Positions 11,534-24,000 of a DNA stretch of 64,000 nt are shown piece after piece. Position 1 is the stretch's first letter, and each line of letters begins with the position of its first letter. Both the position numbers and the translations under genes were made by a program. This DNA is from Salvelinus alpinus (Eukaryota; Chordata; Actinopteri; Salmoniformes; Salmonidae): NCBI RefSeq assembly GCF_045679555.1, contig NC_092098.1, positions 15,514,538-15,578,537 on the forward strand. Direction: 5' to 3'. The notes below the pieces were generated by a model. It did not search any database and was not told the DNA's origin. It saw only the letters and a program-made list of their open reading frames with translations.

Positions 11534-13470
11534 GCCTGTCACTAAAGCTAACCGGTCACTAAACCAATACCCATCTACTGGCCGTGGTTAATCCCTACCA
11601 CATAGATGTGAATTTTTCTTTCCTAGATTCATTTCCTCCTTTCCTCGCTCCCTTGCCTTTCCTAATTTCTTAGCTTCCTTTCCTTGCCTCTCTACTGGTC
11701 ATAGTTAATCTCAACCACATACATGTAAACACCTCCTTTTCTTTCTTGAAATTCCTTTCCTCTCTTTTCCTAGCTTCCTCTCCTCCTTCCAAATCTCTCT
11801 TTCCTTATCTCCTTACCTTTCCTAGTTCATTTTTTCCTTTCCTAGCTCCCTTGTCCTAGCTTTCTTTCTTCCTTTCCTCCTTTTCTCTCTCCCTGTCCTT
11901 TCCTCCTTTCCTAGCTCCTTTTCTTTTCATTTACATTTACATTTAAGTCATTTAGCAGACGCTCTTATCCAGAGCGACTTTTCCTCCTTTCCTAGATTAC
12001 TTTCATTTCCTAGCTTCCTTTCCTCCTTTCCTAGTTCCTTTTTACCTTTGCTTGCTTCATTTCCTTGTTCATTTTCTTTCCTCCTTTTATTTCTTAGATT
12101 CCTTTCCTCGCTCCATTTCCTTTCCTGGTTCCCTTTCTTTTCCTCCTTTCCTAGCTTCCTTTTCTTTCCTAGCTTCCTTTCCTCAACTCCATCCATAGTT
12201 CTTTCCTTATCTCCTTTCCTAGCTAATTTCCACCTTTCCTAGCTCCCTTTCCTTCTTCCTTTTCCTTCTTCCCTTTCTTCCATAATTTTCTTTCCTAGAT
12301 TCCTTTCCTTGCTCCCTTTCCTTTTGTCCTTTCCACTCTCCCTTTCCTTTTGTCCTTTCCTAGCTCCCTTCTTTTCCTCCTTTCCTAGCTTCTTTCCTAG
12401 ATTCCTTTCTTTCCCTAACTCCTTTCCTCTTCTCCTTCCCTATCTCCTTTCTTTTCCTAGCTTCCTTTCCTTCTTTCCTGGCTTCCTATTCTCCCCTACC
12501 CCCATTTCCTCGCTTCCTTCCCAATCTCGCTTTCTTATCTTTTTTATTTTCCTAGCTCCTTTCCTCCTTTCCTAGCTCCCTTTGCTTGCTTCCTATTCTC
12601 TTTCCTTTAATTTCCTCATTTTCTTTCCTAGAACCCTTTCCTCTCTTCCTCGTCCCTTTCTTTTCCTTCTTTCATAGTTGGCAGAACGAGCAGCTGGCGA
12701 GTGCCTATTGGCTCGTTCCTACAGGCCTGGGCAGGTCCTAATCTAGCATGTATTTTATATTGACATTAGGGAGCGCCTACTCTGTGAAGTGCGCATGTGC
12801 AATAACTCAATTCGCGCTTGCACTGATTCTGAACAACATCCTTTTTTATTTTTATTTGTTTATATATATATATTATTATTTTAATTTTGCATATTGTAAG
12901 GTGTACAAAACTTAGTCAACTCTGTTGGCAACAAATGTTCGTTTTGGGAATAGAAAACTGTTTTGAAATCAAATGTTTCATCGATGAGAAAATGAGCAGA
13001 AAGTCGGCCAAAATCCATCTCGCTCCATCTTCTCTCACTGCCGACCACTGGGCTTCCTATCATCACCATATTTGGTGGTGAGTGGAAACGCCAGCAGGAT
13101 ACTTCAGATCTATAAATCCGATGAAACATCTGGCTCAATGTTCTATTTGTGCCACGGCCAGTAGTTAGGAAAGGAAGAAGGGAGCTAGGTAACAAGGAAA
13201 GGAGCTAAGGAAAGGGACATAGTTTCATTCCCTAAATTAGGAAAGGATGAAAGGATGCTAATAAAGTAGGAAAGGAAGCTAGGAAAGGATGATTATAAAG
13301 GGAAATTATCATTTTACCTTTCAATTTAAATGGGGTGGGGACGTCCCAAGGATTCCCGGACAGCAAGGACCGAGAAAAAAAAGGAGTTCGCATGTATGTG
13401 GTAGGGATTAACCACGGCCAGTAGACGGCGATAGTATTGGTTTAGTGACAGGCTAGTTTTAGTTACAGGC
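11534..13470. mobile_element. 1.9 kb inverted-repeat (foldback-like) element with polypyrimidine arm
   Basis: The left end (GCCTGTCACTAAAGCTA ... CTACTGGCCGTGGTTAATCC) is repeated inverted at 13391-13470. Inside, 11615-12680 is a long C/T-rich tract of degenerate CCTTTCCTAGCTTCC-like units. A shorter purine-rich counterpart lies at 13165-13290. The middle (12680-13160) is ordinary sequence. It lies 0.4-2.3 kb upstream of the usp32 start codon. No transposase was seen. Confidence 0.65.
11615..12680. repeat. polypyrimidine tract of TTTCCTAGCTCC-type repeats
   Basis: Over 1 kb of almost pure C/T on the plus strand in irregular 10-20 bp units. A SINE tail fragment (11932-11983, minus) interrupts it. 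Strand asymmetry of this length can adopt triplex DNA. Confidence 0.85.
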
Positions 13471-14299
13471 TGCTACGGGGCTGCAGCTGGATGCAGTTCA
13501 TCAAAGCCCTTGAAATATTTCAGCAAGTTTACATAATCAAGACTTACTGACTTTAGTAAGTTTGTGTTATTGCCAAAGAATAACCGACACAGATTCATAA
13601 TGTACAAACAAGTTTAATATCATTTAATGGTGGTGCATTGCGTTACACAAGCCAAATAACGTTGATCTATCCATAAAAAAGCGCACTGACACTAATGATG
13701 ATGTCGACATTTACATGTATCTTTTTAATTCATAGACATGTCAATATTCCTTCATCTTTTCAGAGCTTTGTAAAATGTTAATGAAAAAATGTACAAAAAC
13801 ACAGTAGTGTTGATATGAAACAAAAGGAGATTACTGAAAGTCCTTTCATTTCATATTGTTTGTGCAATTTCATTTAAAGATCCCATCCTATGACAGAATA
13901 ATGGGCTGACCTGTTGCCATCTGTCTGTCACTGTTGCCATCTGTTCAAATTTAGGGGTACTGCAGAAGGCAGAACATAAAATGAAAATTATTTACATGTT
14001 CTCAGTACACACATTCCACCAATTTCCTCTTACCTTTCTGGGTAGCCATGGATGTCATGATGAACAACCACTAAAGCCACTCTTACTAGAGGACTGTATC
14101 CACACCTATGCAGCAGGCAGCACTTCACGCAGTATACAATAAATACAATATCTCAAAAGATTAATGCACAGCACAGTTCTTTAAAAACTCTGATACAGCA
14201 TGTATGGAATATCTGCAATCTAGTTCTGCAAATACTTCTGAGTCATACCTAAACTCAAAATGTGTTTGTGTGTAACCTCCTCTTTTAAAAACACATTTA
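13471..14299. other. intergenic, nothing recognised
   Basis: A/T-rich single-copy-looking sequence between the foldback element and a MITE. Could hold the appbp2 poly(A) site. Confidence 0.4.
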
Positions 14300-14533
14300 G
14301 GGCCAGTTTCACAGACCAAGATTAAATGATTCCAGGAGTTGGCCAAATTACCTTTCGATAATAAAGACCTTAAAATTTCAAGAACATTGTTTAACTAACT
14401 ATGGATGAAATACAGGGTCGTTTCTGATGCAAACCTTTTAAAATGAAGTTTAGCCATAACAGTCATCATAGTCTTATTCAAAAGTACAATTTAGTCCAAG
14501 AGTGGGCTTAATGTAGGTCTGTGAAACTTGCCC
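14300..14533. mobile_element. MITE, 234 bp
   Basis: Termini GGGCCAGTTTCACAGACC and the inverse of GGTCTGTGAAACTTGCCC; A/T-rich centre without coding potential. Confidence 0.7.
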
Positions 14534-15390
14534 ATAGTTATACTTCTAGAATTAGACAATCTTCTATTTACATGGGAGTTTCAGAGTGAGCAACGGTTAA
14601 AATGTTAGTGTGGAAATAAATGTGCTTTACAAAAGGCTGGCGCCTTGCAATGCATGTGAGGATATAGACAGCACGTAATAAAAACTAAATAAAAAAAGCT
14701 ACATGGGCTGCATTTGCTCCAGTTTCAGTGGAAAACGTGTCTAGAAGTGATCAACTCTCAATAGATGTTCCACCTATAACATACAAAGATGAAATTCCTG
14801 ATTGAGAGCTATGCCTTATTCCAGAGACGTCTTCAATGAATCTTATAGCAGTCTTGCTGACACTGACAGATGTAAAGGACAGGGAGGCTCAGCCCCAAAT
14901 TCATGTGTGCAGCAATCACAAATACCATTAGATATTCAGACCCAAACAGTAACATTCACCAGAAACAATTAAAGCCTTGTAAACAAAACTAGGGACATAG
15001 ACAACCATATACCAGCCACCCCAGTTTACAAGGAGGTGGATAACTTTTTTGAACATCCAATTTCCTAAATCTAAAATGTTTTTATTTTCAGATGTACACA
15101 GGCAAAGCACTTGGGGGTAAAAGGGTTGACATTTGAGAATGTCCATTTGCTTCACCTGTTCAGATTTTAAGATGGCTGTCCCTTGATCTGCCTCAGAACG
15201 GCCTTCCCTGTCACCTTCTGTCTCTAAGCTTGAACTCGGTTCATCCTAATTCATCACCCATGGTGCAATACTTTTCACAACAAAGCTGTTGAGTAAAGCT
15301 GGCTGACAAACAGTGCTGGCGGTCTTCCCTCAGAAGGACTGGGTGTCCTTGATTTGAGAACAACATGATCAGTCTTAGCTTGAAGAGACA
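14534..15390. other. appbp2 downstream region, nothing recognised
   Basis: No protein-like frame and no repeat family recognised; possibly distal appbp2 3'UTR. Confidence 0.4.
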
Positions 15391-16587
15391 ATACATGGCC
15401 AAAAGTATGTAGACATCTGTTCGAACATCTCGTTCCAAATTCATGGGCATTAAGATGGATATGATCTCCCCTTTGCTGCTATCATAGCCTCCACTCTTCT
15501 GGGAAGGCTTTCTACTAGATGTTGGAACATTGCTGCGGGGACTTGCTTCCATTGAGCCACAAGAGCATTAGTGAGGTCGGGCACTGATGTTGGGCGATTA
15601 GGTCTGGCTAGCAGTTGGCGTTCAAATTCATCCCAAAGGTTTTCGATGGGGTTGAGGTCAGGGCTCTGCGCAGGCCAGTCAAATTCTTCCACGCCGATAA
15701 AAACCTCGCTTTGTGCACAGGGGCATGCTGAAACCGGAAAGGGCCTTCCCCAAACTGTTGCCACAAAGTTGGAAGCACATAATCATCTAGAATGTCATTG
15801 TATTCTGTAGTGTTAAGATTCCCCTTCACTGGAACTAAGGGGCCTGGCCCAAACCACAAAAAACAGCCCCAGTTCATTATTCCTCCTCCACCAAACTTTA
15901 CAGTTGGCACTATTCATTGGGGGCAGGTAGTGTTCTCCTGGAATCCGCCAAACAGATTAGTCCGTCGGACTGCCAGATGCTGAAGCATGATTCATCAATC
16001 CAGAGAACGCGTTTCCACTGCTCCAGAATCCAATGGCGGCGAGCTTTACACCACGCCAGCCAACGCTTGGCATTGCGCATGGTGATCTTAGGCTTGTGTG
16101 CAACTGCTCGGCCATGGAAACCCATTTCATGAAGCTTAATTTGATGAAGCTCCCGACGAACAGCTCTTGTGCGGACGTTGCTTCCAGAGGCAGTTTGGAA
16201 CTCGGTAGAGAGCGTTGCAACCAAGGAGACCATTTTTATGCACTACACTCCTGTTCTGTGAGCTTGTGTGGCCAACCACTTCGTGGCTGAGCCGTTGTTG
16301 CCCCTAGACATTTCCACTTCACAATAACAGCACTTACAGTTGACCATAGCAGCTATAGCAGGGCAGACACTTGACAAACTGACTTGTTGGAAAGGTGGCA
16401 TCCTACGATGGTGCCACGTTGAAAGTCACTGAGCTTTTCAATATGGGCCATTCTACTGCCAATGTTTGTCCTTAGAGATTGCATGGCTGTGTCCTTGATT
16501 TTATACACCTGTCAGCACGGGTGTAGCTGAAATAGCCAAATCCACTAATTTGAAGGGATGTCCACATCATTTTGGCCATGTAGTGCA
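15391..16587 (-). mobile_element. Tc1-like transposon, near full length, decayed
   Basis: Termini TACATGGCCAAAAGTATGTA and ATTTTGGCCATGTAGTG. Minus-strand fragments preserve [35 protein letters not shown] and [16 protein letters not shown], in different frames, so the transposase is dead. Lies 3' of appbp2. Confidence 0.88.
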
Positions 16588-17817
16588 TGTCAGGTCAAAC
16601 ATGTGACTTCCTGTCTCTGTCTGCATATGGAAAGCAAGCATGCTAATAACCAGAGCAAGAGCACCTTGGGCTGATCGTCCTTTAAGGCTAAGGCTTGGAC
16701 TTCAGTAGGACTATAACAGCACATGTAAAATTAACAGCCATGAGACAGACATGCATGTTTAAAAGCAAGGCAATACGTTCTATTTACCTAGTCCATACAA
16801 AATGGGGTACATTATTACTTAACTTTGCACTAGGTAACCCTTCACTAGCACTACTACCTTTACCATCTCATTCTAAAATGAAAACACGAGACCTATTATA
16901 TTGTTAACGTTGTGTTTTGAGGGTCTGTCTGAGCATTTGCACTGGAAGACAGGGAGGGAGTCATCTCAATAGCAGGTTTTAGCTGACTTGTTTTTGGTTT
17001 AGCTTCATGAAATTCCTTATAAATACTTGCCATTTTAATTCCACAAAGGTACTCTAACGTACACTTTCAAATATTCCATAAGTCAGTGGTCCAACAATGA
17101 ATCTATTGAGCACAATTGTGCTTCAATTCAATACACATGCTGGTGCATTTCAAATTCATCAAATCACAGACAACCTTTAAACGCATGCATGAAGGACTGC
17201 ACCAACAACATCTTTAGAGGCAGAAACAGGTGTTCCAAAAAGAAATAGAACTGAAGATTTGGTCCACGGATGAAAGGTGTTGTAAACTCCCTCATGACAT
17301 TAGCACAATAACAGAAGGATTGCACCCAGAAAAAGTCACTCTGGCTCTTTATAATTGACCAAAGCAAAAAGCCAAGAGGTGCTGAATCCATGCTTACAGG
17401 AGACATCAATGGTCAATAAAGGGCAAGCTCTGACCAAAAATGAAGCAGAAAACAAAACCCATGTACTATTCTATAAAACACTATGTTCTCATTGTTTTCT
17501 TTCCCCCCTGGACTCAATTCCTCTAACAGAAGACTGACGGTGATGAAAGCGGTGTTAGTTAATGCAAAGTGTATAGCAAGTGAATCCTCCCATCAAATGT
17601 TCTCTGTAGGGTAGATCACAGGAGAACGACAAAAAGACTGGATCAGATGCATTCCACAGGCCATAGTGCATTTCCCTAAAGCCAGTTGGCAGATTGCAAG
17701 GCCAACTGTGTAACTTGATGTGGAGAGGGTGTGTTCAATAGATTTAAGCGAGCTGTGAACACCTTAGCGTTTCTATCTGCGTGTGGGCATGTGTGTGCAT
17801 GTGTCTGTGTAGGAAGC
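16588..17817 (-). other. probable appbp2 3'UTR, free of recognisable transposons
   Basis: This follows the appbp2 stop codon. No coding region or repeat was recognised over 1.2 kb, which is unusual in this window. Mammalian appbp2 has a long 3'UTR, so UTR is the likely reading; the poly(A) site was not fixed. An ATTAAA on the minus strand near 13612-13617 is one candidate end, in which case the Tc1 copy at 15391-16587 lies inside the UTR. Confidence 0.5.
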
Positions 17818-18074
17818 CTAAGCAGGTGGTCCGGCCCCATGGTTCTGTGACAGTAGGAAGGACTGCACCACCTCCTCTGTGGCCTGGGGGCTGGTGTTGA
17901 CGTCCTCCAGGGCATCAGCCACAGCAAACTGCCGGTCCCTCAGCCGGTTCCAATTGGATAAAATATTGTGGTACTCAAAGACTTTCTCATAGTTCCCCAC
18001 AGAGTTGTACAGTTTAATTAGGCCCCTGTAGTCGTATTCCAGTCCACTGTAGCCCTCGCCAAACAGCTTCTTAC
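17818..18074 (-). CDS. appbp2: appbp2 exon 13 (last coding exon)
   Basis: 257 nt, residues 502-586 and stop. Reads [20 protein letters not shown] then [18 protein letters not shown]. The tail after SQN differs from the human one. Confidence 0.95.
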
Positions 18075-21000
18075 CTGCAGGGGAGAAACACACATACTGG
18101 TAAGAATATCGAATAGAACGATGAGGAAGAATAGATTACAAAAGAAGAGTACAACGGTAAAATAGACTCCATCTAGCCTAGTGACTGACCGATAGCGATG
18201 GAGCGCAGGTAGAGCCTCTCAGCATCTTCATACTGGTTCATGTCGTAGTTGTAGAGAGAGGCTAGGTGGCCCACAGACAGAGCCACCTCATAGTCCTCCT
18301 GACCCAGAAGCTGCTCCTTGATCTGGATGGCCTTGATGTGCATCTCCTCTGCCTCCTAAAAAACAGAAACAGATGAGATCTCCCAGTCATCCACAGCCTT
18401 GGGGTCTGTATACAGCTTTTCAGCTACCATTAAACCCCAGAGCCTCTGTGACATTTTAGCCTACTTAGAGAGCAGATTCCTGCTCCAAAAGTGGGTCACA
18501 GGGTTCGTAAACACTGTGGAGAACATTTGGATGGCAGTTTATGATGAAAGTGTGTCACAGGTCACCTTCTGCATGCTTTCTACAGACACTTGTCTCAGGG
18601 GTTGGAAGGGAGGGATGATCTGATTCTGACCTTGAACTTCCTCATGGATTGGTAGAGGCGGCCCAGGTTGCCATAGTGTTTCGCTGTCTGAACATTAAAC
18701 TCCCCGAAGGCTTTCTTGGCCAGCTGGAGAGAGGAGAGGTGGAGGTCATGGGCATCCTGGAGCAGCCTCTCCTCCGTTTCCTTGTTGTGGCAGTCAATAG
18801 CGATCTCCTCCAGGATCAGAGCTGAGTGAGCAGCACAGCACAGTCAGAAGAGGTACAGAGAGTCAGACGTACACCTCAAGTTAGTCAGGAAATGAAAGAT
18901 GAAAAGGTATCAACTGATCTAATCCAAATAACACGGACCTCTCCTCCAAAATAAAACAACTCCTCTTCCGTAACTGACTCGGCAGCAGTTGTCACAGACA
19001 TCCTCGTGCCCATCACGGACAACGTGGGACAGGAGTAAACAGATGGTTGTGAAAGCCGTTTTACCTTTGACTCTTTTGGAGGAGGCCAGTAGCAGATGAT
19101 CCTCAGGGAGAATGTGAGTGATGATGTCTATGGCCCTCTCTGCGTGGAATCTGTACACAACATACCCAGGGGGCACAGCAGAGAAACAGATGTGCCACAG
19201 TAGCTAAAGCACAAACATTTCCTAGGAAACAAAATAAGGCAGGAACATCACTTTTGGGAGGGACACTGCAATTGGCCTGCATGAACTTCCAAATACAAGA
19301 GAGACTAAAAGTACATACATAACATCAAATGGACAACAAGTACCTTACAGCAGTGGTTTCCAACCTTTCTCGGTTACTGTACCACCAACTGAATTTTGCT
19401 CTGCCTGGAGTTCACTAGAAGTAACCCCTCATGTCCATTTTACCAGTAAAGCTATGGTCTCATGAGTCTTCAAATACCCCCTGTGGATAGGCCAAGTACC
19501 CCCAGGGGTCCTAGTACCCCTGGTTGTTTACTCACAGCGCGTTGTCAAATTTGCCAGAGCTGTACAGATGGACATAGGAGGAGTATGCCAGGTCCTCGTG
19601 TGCTGTGGCCACGTGGATATTCTTTCCCCCGAAAACCGACTGCCGGATATCTAGAGCCGTCTGGAATATTAACACAGTTTCAATATCACACATCTGATAC
19701 ACCCTCTCTGCTGTCTATCGACATCTCAGACTGACTCACTCACCTGGTATATTGCAACTGATTGGCAGATGTTATCCACATTCAGCAAATAAAACCCATA
19801 ATCAAGGAGAGTGTCTGAATATTTGGGATGCTTGTGTCCAAAATGCTCACTGCAGAAACAATAAGGAAACAGACATTACTGAAGGAGACAGAGACAAGGA
19901 CTACAACACACAAACAAAAAGTGTGGTGAACCTAACTTACCGTGCCAGGAAAACAGCATGTTTTATCAGCTGCTCTGCCTTACTGAACTCCCTCTTTACC
20001 ACACAGGCCTGTTGGTCCAAACACAAAGGCATGAAACCACACTAAGTTCAAACTACTAGGGATGTGCATCTTTCCCAGAAAATTCGATACGTATCGAGAT
20101 ACAGTACATGGGCTCTGATACGATACAGGAACCATACATTTTAGTTTGAAATGATTCGGTAAGATTTGGTTTAATTAGAAAATGAATAGATGCGATAGAC
20201 TAATATTTGTTGCATAAACATTCATGCCTGGTTTCCTCCAGAGGTGATGCTTGACATTCAGGCCAAAGAGTTCAATCTTGGTTTCATCAGACCAGAGAAT
20301 CTTGTTTCTCATGGTCTGAGAGTCCTTTAGGTGCCTTTTGGCAAACTCCAAGCGGGCTGTCATGTGCCTTTTACTGAGGAGTGGCTTCCATCTGGCCACT
20401 CTACCATAAAGGCCTGATTGGTGGAGTGCTTCAGAGATGGTTGTCCTTCTGGAAGGATCTCCCATCTCCACAGGAACTCTGGAGCTTTGACCAGACTGCC
20501 CTTTTCTCCCTCGATTGCTCAGTTTGGCCGGGCGGCCATCTCTAGGAAGAGTCTTGGTGGTTCTAAACTTCTTTCATTTAAGAAGGATGGAGGCCACTGT
20601 GTTCTTGGGGACCTTCAATGCTGCAGAAATGTTTTGGTAACCTTCCCCATATCTGTGCCTTGACACAATCCTGTCTCGGAATCCTATGGACAATAGACAG
20701 GTGTGTGCCTTTCCAAATCATGTCCAATCAATTGAATTTACCACAGGTGGACTCCAATCAAGTTGTAGAAACATCTCAAGGATGATCAATGGAAACAGGA
20801 TGCACCGGAGCTCAATTTCGAGTCTCATAGCAAAGGGTCTGAATACTTATGTAAATGTAGTTTTTTTTATTTTTTTTAATAATTTTTCAAAAAAATTACA
20901 AAAAAAACTGTTTTTGCCTTGTCATTATGGGGTGGGTACTGTGTGTAGATTGACATGGAAAATAATGAATGTAATTTATTTTGGAATAAGGCTGTAATGT

Positions 21001-24000
21001 AACAAAATGTGGAAAAAGTGAAGGGGTCCGAATACTTTCCGAATGCACTCAACGAATAAAGCTTAATATCACGCATGCCATTTTAGCATTTGAATACTGA
21101 AGGTGCTGCGCAGATGTGCAAGATCAGGCCGCCAACCTCGCATTGGTCAGAACGCCAAGCTGGGTACAGTGCGCAGTTTGACTAGTCTACTGTTATTGCC
21201 TGGGGTTGTTCTGCATGCAAAATGACTTGTAGATCAATGACCGTCAACACAGTTACATGCAGTTCGACACTGAAGGAGAGCGGATGCATTGGTTGTCACA
21301 GAAGATGAGGTACAGTGCCCTTTAGAAAGTATTCATACCCCTTGACTTGTTACACATTCAAAATTGATTAAATAGATTCTTACCCATCTACACACAATAC
21401 CGCATAATGATAAAGTGAAAACAAGTTTTTAGAAATTGTTACAAACTTTAAATGAAATACATAACTCTCGTTTACATAAGTATTCACGCCCTCGAGTTGA
21501 TACTTTGTAGAAGCACCTTTATCAGTGATTACAGCTGCGAGTCTTTCTGGGTAAGTCTCTAAGAGCGTTCCACACATGGATTGTGCAACATTTGTCCATT
21601 ATTATCTTCAAAATTCCTCAAGCACCATCAAATTTGTTGTTGATCATTGCTAGACAACCATTTTGAAGTAGATTTAAACCAAAACTATAACTTGGCAACA
21701 AAATTCACTTTCTTCTTGATAAGTAACTTGAGTAGATTTGGCCTTGTGTTTTAGGTCATTGTCCTGCTGAAAGGTGTTTTAACCTTCCTGTATCTGGTGG
21801 AAAGCAGACTGAACCAGGATTTCCTCTAGGATTTTGCCTGTGCTTAGCTCCAGTCGTTTATTTTTTATCCTGAAAAACTCCATAGTCCTTAACGATGACA
21901 AGCATACCCATAACATGATGCAGCCACCACTATGCTTGAAAATATGTAGAGTGGTACTTAGCAATGTGTTGTATTAGCCACAAAAACATTATACTTTGTA
22001 TTAAGGACAAATTTGCCACAGTTGCAGTATTACTTCAGTGCCTTGTTGCAAACTGGATGCATGTTTTGGAATATTTTTATTCTGTACAGGCTTCCTTCTT
22101 TTTACGCTGTCATTTAGGTTAGTATTGTGGAGTAACTACAATGTTGTTGATTCATCCTCAATTTTCTCCTATCACAACCATTAAAAAAAGTCACCATTGG
22201 CCTCATGGTGAAATCCCTGAGTGGTTTCCTTCCTCTCCGTCAACTGCGTTAAGAAGGATGCCTGTGTCTTTGTAGTGACTGGGTGTATTGATACACCATC
22301 CAAAGTATAATGAAAAACTTGACCATGCTCAAAGGGATACTCAATGTCTGATTTTTATTTTAGACTTTTATTTTTTACACTTCTACCTATAGGTACCCTT
22401 CTTTGCGAGGCAAAGCTCCCTGGTCTTTGTGGTTGAAATTCAGTGCTCGAATGAGGGGCCTTACATATAATTGTATGTGTGAGGTACAGATGAGGTTGCC
22501 ATAAGAAGGGATTGAATACTTATTTACTAAAGACATTTCAGCATTTAATTAATTTGTAAAAAAATAAATAAAAAAACATAATTCCACTGACTTTATGGGG
22601 TATTGTGTGTGTAGGCCATTGAATTTTTTGTGTAAATTTAAATCAATTTTTAAATCAGGCTGTAACAACATTTGGAAAAAGTCAAGGGGCCTGAATAGTT
22701 TCTGAAAGCACAGAATTAATGTAATAAATGTTAGTGAACCAGCATAAAAAACAAATGTGAATGCGATTCGTAACGTTTGAATCGATTTTCTGAGCAATGT
22801 ATGCTACATTTGGATCGGTTTGGGGTCCGCAGACCAAAGCACTTGTATCTGGGACCAATGCGTATTGGTGAATCGTTACATCCCTACTAACTAAAGTCCG
22901 AAGCAGTATCTATGACTAACAGAGTACTGCAGTGACAATAGTATGGGGACATCTCAAAAAGTATTTATTTATACATTCATAGACATGTCTATAACACAGG
23001 AAAAGGGAACACTCGTACCTTGGAGGCCTGCCTCAGGACATCTACCACAACTTTAACAGGCAAACCCACTGTGATTTCTTTCATTGCCTCTATGCACCAC
23101 CTGTAGGCCTGCAAAAGACAATATCAGTGATGAGATCTACATGAAAAACCAGAACACCAAAAACAATCTAACAGAACCAATTGATATATCTTTACCAGGC
23201 AACATACCTCATCATAGTGGCTCTTAGCAAAGAGCAGCGCACACAGCTCTCCATAGAGCGCAGCTTTGTTGGCCTGATGACCATGTTTGGCCAATTTGTC
23301 CATATACAACTGGGCCAGCTTGACAGTCTCTTCACCAAGATGGTACTTGCAGTTGCCATTCCGGACATGAAGCAACCTAAGAGAAATTAGTGAATCTGGT
23401 AAGCTTTTGTGGAAAAATACAGACTAAGAGTAACCAGCCATAGAACTAGAATTGGAGCCGAATATACTAACGCTCTGTGACCCACTGACCTGACACAGCA
23501 CTCCACAGCCCGGTACCAGTGAAGCACCTCGTCATGCAGTGTGCACAGCTGCAGACACGACAGAAACACCTTCTCTGCATCACCATACCAACCTGCATCA
23601 GACAGAAAGCCACCTACAGGACAGGGTCAACATTAGTACAATCAGACACAAAATGGTAAAGAAAGTTGATGGGTGCGGGTGCCTACCTAAAACAAAGCCA
23701 AACTGAATGGCCTTCTCTTTCACATGGGCATCAGACTCTGCAATGTAGGAGCAGCGGCGGCTGAAGGAGTTGGCCAGGACAGAAGCCACTTTCACCCCAT
23801 GATCCATCAGGGCCTGGAAGCAATGGTGCAGGAGGTGTCTGCACGCACACACACAAAGACCGGGCATGACGACGTGATACAAACATACATGAGAACCGGT
23901 CAAAATGTGTGACATTGACATTCAAGGTTGGCTCGAGGATCATCATATCCCTTTTGCTTCACATGATCATGAAGTCAGATTACCATACAGAATATGAAAT

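Larger units (their letters stand above)
20057..22886. mobile_element. hAT-like element carrying two Tc1-type insertions
   Basis: Ends TAGGGATGTGCATC and GTTACATCCCTA are inverted; flanking octamers CAAACTAC and CTAACTAA agree at 6 of 8 positions, as expected of an old 8 bp hAT target duplication. Inner ends keep the CGATACGTATCG-type motif. Lies between appbp2 exons 6 and 7. Confidence 0.7.

Noticed and set aside
12881-13195. 104-codon minus-strand frame in the foldback element
   Set aside because: No recognisable homology, lies in a repeat-bounded element, and an overlapping plus-strand frame is equally open.
15571-16290. Plus-strand frames across the Tc1 copies
   Set aside because: Antisense shadows of transposase on the minus strand.
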